Notes under the pieces: generated by a model
What the model was told of the DNA's origin: nothing
The model's database searches: none
What the model saw: only the letters and a program-made list of their open reading frames with translations
Position numbers and translations under genes: made by a program
DNA from: Ophioceras dolichostomum
Taxonomy: Eukaryota > Ascomycota > Sordariomycetes > Magnaporthales > Ophioceraceae
Direction of reading: 5' to 3'
Length of the DNA: 30,646 nt
Assembly (NCBI GenBank): GCA_003049485.1
Contig: PYST01000419.1
Location: 1-30,646, forward strand
Shown: piece after piece, positions 10,105-20,469 of the stretch
How the letters are laid out: each line of letters starts with the position of its first letter
Position numbering within the stretch: position 1 is the first letter of the stretch

Positions 10105-10988
10105 GACTCCAAAGAGAGCTCCTAGCTGGGGTGGACAACTGACTGCGACTAAGATAGAGAGGTTCGACACTGAGCGTAAGCCTCCCAGATCAATCCAGAA
10201 ATCTCACAAAGGAGTGAGGAGCTGGGGAATAGGAGGTATGGTAAAATAAACGGTAGCTTAGGAGGAGTACAGAAGAAGGAGTAGGTTTTGAAACCAACAC
10301 CCGCCAAAGCAAAGGAGCAATCTTGCCAGATATTCTCGGAGTCTCGCGCTCCTGATCGTCAAGAATGGCTCAATACGAATTGCTTGCCAGGGATTGGGCA
10401 TTCGATCAGTGGGGCAATGCGCCTGTCAACCCCGCCGATTTGGGTGGCAGGTGGTGCCACAGTGGCTGAAGCCCCTGAAAGAGCTCCTATTCTCACGAGC
10501 TCGACAGAAAGCTATTCATCTCCATCACGGGGATAGAGGCGTGAAAAGTTCGTAATCCAGAGGGATGAGAGCTAACAGACGGATGGCCCGGACCCGAAAA
10601 AAACTCACCAGCTTGGTACCCTACAGATAGATACCCGTAGAGGGTGAGCCAGCACAAGCCGGACGTGCTCCAGTTGGATCGGTCGTATATGTAATCCGCA
10701 CAGAGGTGCATATCATGGGAGCAGATGGCGATGCACGAATCAATGTCCGGCTGTTCGCCAATGCATTCTACATTTTATGTCCGGCTTACGGTTGTCATTC
10801 TGTCGTGGACTTACCAAGTCACAAGGGCGTACGTGTGCCCACTACATCTGATAGGTACCTCTACTTTAATAGGTGCTTTGGTACATACCTACCTCTTGCA
10901 CAGTGATGAATTGGTCCTCCTCACAAGTCTGTCAGGTGTCTGTAAATACAACGACTTGGTAAGTGTTATGACACTGCAAGGCGACGAC
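10105..10988. other. Intergenic region upstream of the dehydrogenase relic
   Basis: It holds the promoter side of the minus-strand cytochrome b5-like gene and, to the right, the place where the N-terminal Rossmann segment of the dehydrogenase relic would be expected. I could not recognise a GxGxxG-type dinucleotide-binding motif in any frame of about 10700-10988. No other gene is supported. Confidence 0.4.
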
Positions 10989-11720
10989 CTGAGTCTCAAA
11001 CCACGCCGGGATAGCACTTCGCTGTACGGCTCAGACGTCGACATAGTTATTGCAGTGGACTACCTGATATCTATCGTTCCGACGGAAGGGACATTGTCCG
11101 TAGCGCGCAGGGTTTCCTAAGCCCTGCGGAACTGTAACGGGAGGTGGCAGCCTTTGTACTATACGGACATGAACGCCGTCTCACCAGCCCGCGGATAAGA
11201 AGTCGCTACCCTCTTTACCGACCGGGCGGTCAGATTTATGGACGGAGACGTCCTCGTGCAGTCCCCGCACCCGAAGCGTGCGTGTGGCAGAAGCGATGGG
11301 CGCCGCTGTCGGGCACACGCCTCGCCTAGACCATGGGCCTTCGCCACATCTCCACCGAGGTGGGCGAGGCTTCGGTGATCAAGATGTGCATCGACTCGAT
11401 GGCACACAGCTCCATAGACCTGGGTGCTGGCAGAGGCCGATGGACATCTCGCTCGAGTTCCTCGAGGGGCCTGACGGGCTGTGCCGTCCATGATCCCCAT
11501 GACGCGCTTCGGGATCCCGGGCTTGCCTCCCCCGTCGTACCGATGGGCTCAGGAGCTGCCAGAGATCGCGGCCACGTGCCGTGAGCACCTCGGCGGCCTC
11601 GTGCCGCTGAGCATGGAGGGCTTAAATGAGGTGTGCAAGTTCGCGGCTAGTCGATCTGTTCTGGGTCAAGAAAGGTTGGAGGAAAGAGTGAGAGGCACCA
11701 CCCTGGAGGATGTGACGTGA
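10989..11720 (+). pseudogene. Decayed phosphogluconate dehydrogenase-like gene (NAD-binding + DUF1932-type C-terminus)
   Basis: Pieces of one protein family appear in order but in changing frames. In the first frame: GSDVDIVIAVDYLISIVP (from 11028), a TAA at 11118-11120, then YTDMNAVSPARG (about 11160-11195), TAA at 11196-11198, then EVATLFTDRAVRFMDGDV. The frame then shifts for KRWAPLSGTRLA, TAG at 11327-11329, and MGLRHISTEVGEASVIKM (11333-11386). It shifts again for YRWAQELPEIAATCREH and GGLVPLSMEGLNEVCKF, ending VRGTTLEDVT with TGA at 11718-11720. These motifs match, from memory, fungal 6-phosphogluconate/3-hydroxyisobutyrate dehydrogenase-like proteins with a DUF1932-type domain (typical (V/A)DMNAVSP, IDGG, EVGxASxIKM). 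The N-terminal nucleotide-binding part is absent or unrecognisable. Introns could remove one stop, but not the three stops and two frame changes spread through conserved blocks. A family match is likely; the exact substrate is not. Confidence 0.72.
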
Positions 11721-12496
11721 ATTCTCGTTGGGGAGAAAAAGATGCAAAGCCGACGGGACGAGAAGCTGAAAGTGTACGGAAAAGGCATAGTTGGAGTGGC
11801 CATGTCGTGGAACATTATATGTAGTCTGTAGTCAGACAACCGCAGTTGAGGAACAACCGGGAGTGGTTGACGACGGGTCGCTGGATAGGGGTTCTTTTGA
11901 GATCGCATGAAGCTCATCTTCGAGTGTCAATATTTTGATCAGACAAACCTTGGTTCTCTTCCAGGTTCAAATGTGACATTGGCAGACGCATGGTTCTCAT
12001 TTCTCATTTTGACTAAGGCCGGGATGCAGCACTTCTCTTTGCAAACACCGTTCGATAGGGATATGCTATGAATATCAGAAGAAGAGGTTGAGGATACAAG
12101 GTGTGGTTGGCTGAGATGACCGTGGATTAATGTTCGCCGACTGTTAGAAAGGGACCTGCGAACATGTCGAGGATGCGTAGAGTTCACAGAGAAATGCACG
12201 AAGTGGTGGTATCTCTCTAGCACGGCGGTCGTCGCTAAGACCCACAAACGGTGGTGGGTGGTTCGCGTCTCCCCAGAAACCACACCTCCAAAATTAGAGC
12301 TTTAGAGTAAACAGCTACATCCATGCACTTCGATCACCAACTTCGTGCACCACCCACAGTACACCTCCATATCGTGTAACTTTTATTTCAGGGAAGCACC
12401 GCCTTCTGACAGATGCGTATTCGAAACTTATAGCACCTGCTGAAAGGTTGAGCAGAACAAGCAAGGCTAAGCAAAAAAGCAACGAAGCTCACACAC
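11721..12496. other. Intergenic region before the coiled-coil gene
   Basis: No gene recognised. A minus-strand open frame at 11939-12283 (114 codons) has no family resemblance and no gene-like codon bias. The promoter of the gene starting at 12497 should lie at the right-hand end; no clear element was identified. Confidence 0.45.
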
Positions 12497-14865
12497 ATGA
12501 CGGATTTGTTGTCGTCCTCCAGCGGGGGCGGCGTCATCGGCGCGCCCCTGCAAACCGCCTCGGCCGACCGTATAAACCACCAGCGCGAGCCATCCGCAAT
12601 GCTGTCGTCGCTTCAGGGAGGCGGCGGCGGCCACTCCCGCGACAGCTCCGTCCACGAAAAGATCAACCAGTTCAACACCCTCTCCGTCCAGTCCAAGCAG
12701 CTCGAGCGCAAGACCGCCGACGCGGCCCTGAAGCGCGCCATGCTCGGCCGCGAGGAGGCCGAGACAGATATGCGTCGGTACCGGGACGAGGCCAGGACAC
12801 TTCGAGAGGAGGTGAAAGCGCTGCGGGCCCAGGTCGAGGAAGGCAGCCGGCGAGAACGCAAGGTCGGCGAGAGACTAGAGAATGTGATGGTATGTTTACT
12901 CCGAGCCTCGATAGTTCTCTCGATAGTTCTACTCGACTCTTAGACTGACACTTGCCTTTCTTTTGCTTCCTCATCTAGGAGAGTTACGGTCGCGCAAAGG
13001 AAACGCACGCACATACACAGGCTCTGTGGGAGAAGGAGATTCGCCGAGCGCGCAAAGAGACTTTCAAGTCTCAGAGCATCATCGTCAAGCTCCAGGAGGA
13101 GCTGAAGTCGGCACGCATTGCGGCCAAGGCAGCAGACGAGAGCCTGGCCGCCGAGAAGGAGCGCAGCCACGCCCGGGAGCAAGAGGCGTTTTCAGCACGC
13201 TATAGCATGGTCGGCCTCCAAGAGCAGCTGGAGCAGGCGCTGGAGCGCACGCGGGTGGTCGAGCAGGAGCGAGATGCCTTCAAGACGCTGGCGAAGTCTG
13301 AGGAGGACGTTGCCAGGATCGCTGCCGAGGGCCGTCTACCCCTGCCGGCGTCTGGCCCTGGAGAGGATGGGGAGGATGACGAGTTCGCTTCCCCCAGGAA
13401 GAAGACGGAGACCACGCGTGCCTTGTCGCTCTCCGCTGCAGACATCAAGGCGTCGGCAGTCAGCGAGGCTGAGATCGAGGAGCTCACGCTGCTTTGGAAG
13501 TGGGAAAAGAGGCGCGCTGACCGAGCCACGGAGCACGTCGAGTACCTCGAGGCCGAGTGCCACCTCCGCGCGTGTGTTTGCATGAAGTCCCGTCCGCGGA
13601 CCGCCAACATTGGGGAGTCTCGCCCGGATGTTGGTGCGAGCGTCACGCTATGCGATAGGACACCCAACTCGCCACCCAAGGCGCAGTCGTCCCCCAAGAA
13701 GCTCCGACTGGAAGCTCTCAAGGCGAGGACGGAGCCCAGGCGGAGCACCATCTTCGTCCCAGAGGAGGGTGTGTTCAGAACCGTGTCGCAGGAGGAGGCG
13801 GAGGCCCTGGCTGCCCCGTCGATCCCCGCCAGAGAAACGGACATGGAGACGGCTGAAGACGTGACGATGGACCCCACAACTCCGGTTAGCCGCGATGTGG
13901 ACCGCAGCCCAGTCGAGTTCCTGAGGACGCCTTCCCTGGAGCCTCCATCCTGCGCGATGCTCAACCATCCACGTACCTCGCTCTTGTCGCTGCTCGATGC
14001 GCCGCACCAGGGAGAGAACCCAATGCCTGCAAACTTCAACATCCCCATCGCCACTATCCCAATCTCACAGGAGGCGCTGCAAGATGCCCTGGAAAGTGAG
14101 ATGGAGCCTACACCGCGCTCCCTCCCCCGCATGGCCCCTCCGCTGGCACCTCTGGAACGTCTGCATCTGGAGCGCGAGCACGAGCACGAGCACGAGCAGG
14201 AGGCGCCGGCAACACCAACAGAAGACCCAGACCCAGAGACCACCGTCGTGACCGTTACCCAAACAGCAATACAGTTCGGTGCCAGCCACCGCCATCACGA
14301 TGCGCACCATCGCACCGATGAGAACCAACCCGATCGCGACCCGCGCCACGTCCCCGCAGCCTCGGATGAAGAGATAGAGGCGGACACGGACGCGCGACAC
14401 TACGCAGAGGCCGCCCAATACCAGCGACCGCACACCTCAGCCGCGCACTACACCATCGCGACAACGACCACAAAAGTGCCCCTGCGCGAGGAGACCACGG
14501 AGCCCAGCATGGCGGCGCGTCTCATGGCGCTCCAACGCACCCCCTTGCGCAACGGCGGTGGTGGCGGCGGCGGTGGCTCCAGTGATGGTGCCGCCGCCGC
14601 GGACACCACCAGCGGGCCGTGCTTCGACGTCACCAACCCGGCGCTGACGCCCACCATGACGCGCGAGCAGGCGCTCGCCCAGATCCGCGAGCGCCGCGGT
14701 AGAGCGCGCAGCGCCATGGCTGGCGCCGTGACGCCCCGGAGACAGCCGGCGCTGGGGGAGCGTAGGGACGCTAGCGCCCCGGTTCCGGCGAGTAGTCGGC
14801 ATGGTGGTGGTGGTGGATACTCGTCGGCGACGGTGGGGAGCGTGAGGCGGGGGGCGAGGTCGTAG
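12497..14865 (+). CDS. Coiled-coil protein of unassigned function
   Basis: Not recognised with certainty. Exons are 12497-12889 and 12979-14865 (89-nt intron, GTATGT donor, phase 0), giving 759 aa. Residues 1-50 are Ser/Gly-rich. A long, highly charged coiled coil runs from about 53 to 240 (EKINQFNTLSVQSKQLERK, KETHAHTQALWEKEIRRARK, LQEQLEQALERTRVVEQERD). A second conserved-looking block at about 296-330 reads IEELTLLWKWEKRRADRA then EHVEYLEAECHLRACVC. Later come STIFVPEEGVFRTVSQEE (about 385-402) and TTTTKVPLREE, separated by Pro/Thr-rich disordered sequence. A His-Glu repeat (HEHEHEQE) lies near 14178-14202 and a seven-Gly run near 14553-14577. The C-terminus is basic (RERRGRARSAM, RRGARS). 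The architecture resembles spindle-pole, septum or chromosome-segregation scaffolds of Pezizomycotina, but that is an impression only. The downstream BTB gene is convergent. Confidence 0.85.
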
Positions 14866-14875
14866 GTACCCGGTA

Positions 14876-14947
14876 GGACTGAACTGGACTGGACTGGACT
14901 GGACCTGACTGGACCTGACTGGACCTGACTGGACCTGACTGACTGAC
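14876..14947 (+). repeat. Nested 5-bp / 10-bp tandem repeat
   Basis: Just 10 bases after the stop codon of the coiled-coil gene, GGACT is repeated several times (about 14886-14905), then GGACCTGACT four times (about 14901-14940), then GACT units. The 10-mer can be read as two diverged copies of the 5-mer, which suggests stepwise slippage. It lies in the presumed 3' UTR. Confidence 0.85.
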
Positions 14948-16095
14948 TGATTGATGACTGGGACATGCAACTACGAGAGAATGACACAACTCGGGGTGGT
15001 CTTCACGGGAGGTTTTATTCTTTTCTTTTTTTTGGTCCTCCTCCTTCGTGCTACCTGATTTTTTTGGTTTCTTTTTTCCTTTTGGACGACGACGAACATG
15101 CAAAACCGTACTGCAAGGGAGATGCGGGCTGAGATTGTACGAGAGATACAGAGAGAGAGAGCATCGTTGTGCTTGCTTGCTTTTTCTGCTTTGCATTGCT
15201 TGGCGTTTCTTGGACGGAGGGGACGAGGCGTCCAAGGTTATGCTGGGATTGGAGATTTCCTTTTAGTTCTTTTCTCCTTTTCGCCTTCTCTGCGTGCGTT
15301 TTCTTCCGGTCATTTTTTGGGACGGGGAAAACGAGGAGACGCTCACTGTATCATCTGATAACGCCCCCTTCAGGTTCCTGTATGTCGTCTGCCAGTTTGG
15401 GCTTGGTAGGTTGGGACCTGGCGTCTGTACATTCTTAGGATTCTGTCAGATTAATGTTTGTTTTCTTGGCTTAAACACGAAGATTTTATAACTACCAACC
15501 TTCGATCTGCCTTCTTAGATGCTGTTGATTTGCAGGGTCTTCAGACATTTCCACAGGAACATGCGTACGCCTTGGGCCACGGGTTGCATATTCGCTGTTT
15601 TCCTGAGACAGGGGATATGGCTCAGCCCCTAATTATAACGTTGGCTCGCTCGGTAGGTATGTATGTTCAAGATCCTCTTCCTCCACCTGCCTTTCTCGAC
15701 AGCGTATCGGATGCTACTGTACAATAAAAGAGAGTGCCGTCTTTCCCAAGCTCATATATCAGAGAAACCCATCGTTACATGTAGCCTCCTGCCGTGGCTG
15801 ACGAAGCGGAAGCGAAAACCTAAGGAATGAAAAAATATGCCGAAATAGAAGATCTTCCACCTCTTTGACATGACAAAGAACAGCTTCTGTCTAAATAGGT
15901 ACCTAGCCGACTGGATATACTATGAACAGGGAAATCATACTCACCCACTCAGTCAGCTCACTAGTCACTTTGAGGTACCTCGGTAGTTGCTTGACCTCGT
16001 CAAGCCAGGATCGATCCATCCTATCGTATCCCCTCTCTTTCCGCTTATGTGCAAGTAAGTAGGTAATCTTCGCTCACCCCGCTCGCTCACCCGCT
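14948..16095. other. Convergent intergenic region with possible poly(A) signal
   Basis: It lies between the stop codons of two convergent genes. T-rich tracts occur at about 15014-15035 and 15058-15084. An AATAAA is present at 15723-15728 on the plus strand, but it is about 860 bases from the stop at 14865, so its use is uncertain. No coding frame or RNA gene is supported. Confidence 0.45.
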
Positions 16096-18003
16096 TCACG
16101 TCCCGGCCAGGAACCCGCGCTGAGAATTCCTCGCGTGCTCGGAGCTCACCGCGTCCAGCTTGACGGCCACGAGGACGCACTCGACGGCGCTCTTGCCGTT
16201 CTTGGCCCCCTGAATCCGCAGCCTCCACTGGCCCGTCCGGATGACCCACTTGTCGGCGCCGCTGCCGGTCCCGGCGACCGAGTAGCCCGAGTCGAGCCTC
16301 CTTCTCTTCCTCGGCTGGAACGAGGAGGGGAACCCCGTCGCCGAGGCCGGCGACTCCACCCCGCCGCCCGCGCTGTTGGGCGCCGAGGCGTTCGACGCGG
16401 GCCCCGTCGGCGCCACTCCCGGCTCGTCGGCGCCGATGGGCTCCGCGGTGGTCGTAGCCGCGGCCGCGGCCGCTAGCGCGACCTCCCTGTGCGCCGTGAA
16501 CGGCTTGCCGTCGAGGGTAATGCTCGTCTCGCTCTCGATCACGACGCGCACCAGGTCGTCGCTCAGCGGCGTGTTGCCCGGCGTGGGCGGCTGGCTGCTG
16601 GCGCCGCCCTTAGCCATTAGTAGCCCCAGCGGCTGCGTCGTTGGGGGAAGGTTGAGCTTGGTGGCGATGACCTCGAATAGGCGGGCGATGCGCGCCTTCG
16701 CGTCGCGGAAGAACTCGGCTCGCATCGTCGACGTTATCGGAGCGGTACTGGCGCCCGGCACGGACACGGCCACGGTCACTCCGCCCGAGCCTGTGAGCTG
16801 CAGGCGCGTCGAGTCACCGCCGATCTCGAGCACCAGCTCGGCCGGCTTGTCGTCCACGTAAGGGCGGGCGTAGTTGACCCACCCCGCGGCGGGGTCGGCC
16901 ACGGTCGGCTCGCCGGCGATGCTGATCCCGGACTTGAGGATGTCCTCGAGCCGGATGGCAATCTCGTCGCGGCGCCGCACCTGGTTGAAGGTGATGGAGT
17001 GGGGGATCAGCCGCTGCTCTAGCCCCTTGAAGTTGAAGTAGCGGCAGTCCCGGAGCAGGGACTGGCGGTGCTCCTCGTTGCGAACGTTGACCGGATAGCC
17101 GCGGAGGAGATGGAGGATCTCGGTGAAGATCTCGGCGGAGCGGTGGGGCACGCAGGGGGGCATGATGGAGGGAGGACGGATGAGGTCCTTCCTGTCCAGA
17201 CCGGGGAAGAGGTCATCGGGAGAGGAGAAGAAGATGGCGAAGCCTAGGGAGAAAAAGTTGGGGGAGTTGCCTGGCTCCTGGAACAGATCTCGCGGGATCT
17301 GGAACTCTTGGTGGCCGATGGACATGAAGATGGACTCCTCGTAGAGCTGGGAGATCAACCTTGGGACTAGACATGGCGAGAATAGTTAGTGAGGTTCCTG
17401 TCTAATAGGAGGTTAGATGGGATAACAGTCGTACGCACGAGAGTAGAACTGAGCGTCTGCGAACAGACGGACGAAGTGGGTGCCATCACGGGGGTGCACG
17501 TGATAGCCCTGGAGGTGAAGTGCGATGTCCCGGAAGGTGCCGGGATCCCGGTCGATGTAGAGGGTCCGGATGGCAGACCCTATGTCCTCGCCATTCTCTT
17601 CTGCTGTCTTTATTTGACACTGAAAATATTGTGAGAAATATGAGGGGGCTTTTGTAAAACAACGACGAGAGTCAGCTGATAAGCTCATTCATCCCTGAGG
17701 ACTGAGCATATAAAGAAAACCCTTGAGAGTCAGGTCGATGAGTAAGAATGGGGCAATATCTCGAAACTCACCGTCGGATGAGAGCGACGCGCCCGAGAGT
17801 TTGAATAGTTCTGATCCGATCTGGATTGGGAAGACCCGCTCATGGGGTAGAATCCGGGGAATCTTGGTCAGGAGCTGGACCGTTTGAGACGACGGCTGAA
17901 AGATTTTCGGCGTCTGGCCCTCCCGGTCACTGCTGGCGCGGTCTAGCACCATCGTTCCTGTTGCCGCTATCTGGCTGCTTCGGCTTTTGGCAGAGGTGGA
18001 CAT
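16096..18003 (-). CDS. Protein with two BTB/POZ-like segments
   Basis: Exons (minus strand) are 18003-17772, 17648-17439 and 17366-16096, giving 570 aa; the introns are 123 and 72 nt (donors GTGAGT and GTGCGT, acceptors AAAG and CTAG). Residues 56-150 look like a T1/BTB-type fold: RVFPIQIGSELFKLSGASL, then SYFSQYF, RTLYIDRDPGTFRDIALHL and FVRLFADAQFYS. A second similar segment follows at about 158-245, beginning ESIFMSIGHQEFQIPRDLF and continuing with LLRGYPVNVRNEEHRQSLL and DCRYFNFKGLEQRL. The C-terminal half has PTTQPLGLLMAKGG, an Ala run (LAAAAAATTTA), a nuclear-localisation-like PRKRRRLDSG, and a final structured part (KWVIRTGQWRLRIQG). Fungal databases often call such proteins BTB domain transcription factors, but I see no DNA-binding domain; an adaptor or oligomeric nuclear protein is equally possible. 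The start at 18003 (MSTSAKSRSS) is the only upstream Met in frame near the domain. Confidence 0.9.
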
Positions 18004-18818
18004 CTGATGAGAGCCGGGCGCATCTCACAGCAGCCCCCGGACGGCCTGAAAGCGGCAAGCAGCAGATCACAGGAAAATGAAGCCGAGACAGGAAAACACG
18101 CAATCGGATGATGAGCAGGCAGGCCGCGGTGGCAATCCGCGACCAGCGACGCCACGTTGGAACCTGAGTGCTGCTGTGGTGGCCTCGTTGTGGCTGCCAA
18201 TCTGTTTTGGGTGTTGTTGTCGGTAAGGTCCGAGTCAAGCTGCTGCCAGCGGTGCCAGCTCGTAGTGGGCGGGCAGGGATACCAATCTCGCTCCAGTAGG
18301 TTGCTGGCCTTCTTCGTTCTAGTCGCCCACCTGGTCCAGTGGCCCGCCTGCTGTATTCGGTAACAAAAAAGGCTCGTCGTGTATGTACCTAGGTTGTGGT
18401 AGGCACCAATCGCACGGCAAATGCGCGATTAGAAATCCGATGGCGCTAAACAAGTACAGATTGGTTGGTTGTCGTGAGTAGCTGTCGTCGAAAGAAGCTC
18501 CCGTCTGGAATGAAAGTCCTTGCAGAGATGAACAAGAAAGCGTGGGGAGATAACAAATACGTATACTAGATATCGTAACGGAACACACGGGATTTCAATT
18601 GAAAGGGCAGGGAGGTAGGTGTGCGTGGCGGAGGAATGAGATCTTTAATCTCTTGAGATTTTTTTCCCCTTCTGTTTTCTTGTCGCCTTAGTTGCTTGGT
18701 TGCTGACGAGAGGGCTCGAAAAGGTAGCTGGGACTGACACGCAGATATATTTGACAGTTGTGGTCGGCGATTTGTGAGCAGTGCAAAATTATCAATCTCA
18801 CTCCCTCCCGGCCCAAGG

Positions 18819-18858
18819 CATCATCCCATCCCCCATCTCATCCCCATCCCATCGCATC
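18819..18858 (+). repeat. CATCCC-rich imperfect simple repeat
   Basis: Repeated CATC and CATCCC units (ATCATCCCATCCCCCATCTC and on) cover about 40 bases in the intergenic region. They are purine/pyrimidine-asymmetric and imperfect. Confidence 0.7.
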
Positions 18859-19088
18859 AATTCCCCAGCCCAAAAATGCCATCATCTCACCGCTGGATGC
18901 GGCCGACATATTCGGAGTAACATGGTGAAGGCATGTGCGATCGTTGTCATACAGATGAACCCCTGGTGTTCCGTAGGATCGGCCCCAGCGACCCTGGCAA
19001 GCGGCCTCAACGGCATCTCCAGAGCTTGATGGTGGCTCGCTGGCAGACGGGAGCCAACTACAAGTAGCGTACTGGCGGCAGTCGAGTG

Positions 19089-19121
19089 TGGCTCAGTTGG
19101 TTGTCGAGGAATCGAACCTCG
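19089..19121. other. tRNA-like fragment with opposed A-box and B-box
   Basis: TGGCTCAGTTGGT at 19089-19101 (plus strand) fits the Pol III A-box / D-arm consensus. Just 6 bases on, the minus strand reads GGTTCGATTCC (19118-19108), a perfect B-box. It sits in a 5-bp T-arm-like hairpin (CGAGG-AATCGAA-CCTCG on plus, 19105-19121). The two boxes point towards each other, so no normal tRNA can be folded, and I found no matching acceptor stem or anticodon arm. It is best described as a rearranged tRNA relic or a chance match. Confidence 0.35.
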
Positions 19122-19918
19122 GGAGGCTAGGATGATGGATTGAGTGCTGCAGCGGCTGCATGGCAGTAACCTCCCTGATCCCCGACTCCATGTGCCCCGT
19201 CAGTTCCCAGTTCCCACTGAAAAGCGGCGGCCGCCAACTTATGCCCTGCGCAGAGGCCCACGGCCCCAGCCAGCTACGTCCAAAGTCCAAAGCTCTGGCC
19301 TGCAAGAGTGTCCCGCTCGGGTCGGCGGGGCCGTGAGCTAGCGCGAAAAGGGCAACGGACGTTACCACACTTCAGTTCCCCGATCACGGAAAATCATTAC
19401 CTCGAGGCCCTCCAACGCAAAAAGCCTCCTCTGTGCCTCCTCCAAGCGCCACTGCCGAGGCTACGTCAAGTTGTGACCACTCACGGAGGCCATCCAAGCT
19501 GATGGATGGGCAGAGATGGGCAGAGAAGAAGGGCATACATGTAGATGCGGGCGGCCCTCGGAGCTCTCCTTTCAGATCTGACCCACATCATTAGGGCAGT
19601 CTCGCGGCTGCTGCGCCAACTATAGCCTTATCCCACGCACCTGCCAGCACCTAGCACACCACCTGGGGAAGATTCGAAGATGGGAAGATGGGAGACGATG
19701 CGGGGGGGCCGTTTCCCCGAAACATTGCTGCCTTCTCGTTCATGGCGCAAGCTCATTGGTGACAAGGGGTGTCCATTCGCGGCAAGGTTTCACGGGGGCA
19801 TTCATCGGTCGAGTCTTGAGTAAGGACATGAGCTACGGAATATCTCTTGTGCAGTGCACCATGGTTTGTTTCCATGGGCAGCTGTCAACGTCAGCGTGCG
19901 TACTCTAGTTTGGGGTTT

Positions 19919-19946
19919 ATGGTTGATGGTTGATGGTTGATGGTTG
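19919..19946 (+). repeat. Heptamer tandem repeat (ATGGTTG)
   Basis: The unit ATGGTTG occurs about four times in direct succession, with no other structure around it. Confidence 0.85.
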
Positions 19947-20443
19947 CGTGCCCCATTCCATCCCATCTCGTCCTCCCAATTTGTCCCTCTCATCCCCCCA
20001 ATCTGAATCCCATCACACTCCCTCCCTCTCTCCCTCCAAGCCAGAGCCTTGGCAAACTGGGAAGGATTCAACCCTCCGGCGTGACACCCCCTTTTTGAGC
20101 CTCAACGCCGACTCCCAGCTGTTGTTATCTCCGACTGCGGTTGATTTGTACGTACGTATAAGTTGCCCCAGCCGCCCGCCGCTCCCCTTCTGAGCGAGCT
20201 CTGGTAACAACAACAATCAATCGAGTGAGGGAGCTTTTTGCGCTGCCCCTGTCCTGCCCGATTAGCAATACGCGAGGATCGAAATGTTGACACATTATAA
20301 AGCGGACGAGGCAAGCCTCGTTGTCGTATTCCTCGGTTCGCTATCACGCGTCCTCTACGGCCGTGTCTGAGGGATGCCAACGGAGGTAATAATACAACGG
20401 TGAGACTGGGTGAAGGAAGCAATACAGGATCTCACCGGCGCGA

Positions 20444-20469
20444 AACAACACCACAACAACAACAACAAT
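20444..20469 (+). repeat. AAC trinucleotide repeat
   Basis: Interrupted AAC/CAA microsatellite (AACAACACCACAACAACAAC and on) in the intergenic region upstream of alpha-tubulin. Confidence 0.8.

Noticed and set aside
13200..14243. Minus-strand open frame of 347 codons opposite the coiled-coil gene
   Set aside because: Ser-rich low-complexity antisense of coding sequence. The plus-strand frame has splice signals and coiled-coil heptads.
19089..19121. Functional tRNA gene
   Set aside because: A-box and B-box are on opposite strands, and no acceptor or anticodon stems can be paired on either strand. Kept only as a possible relic.
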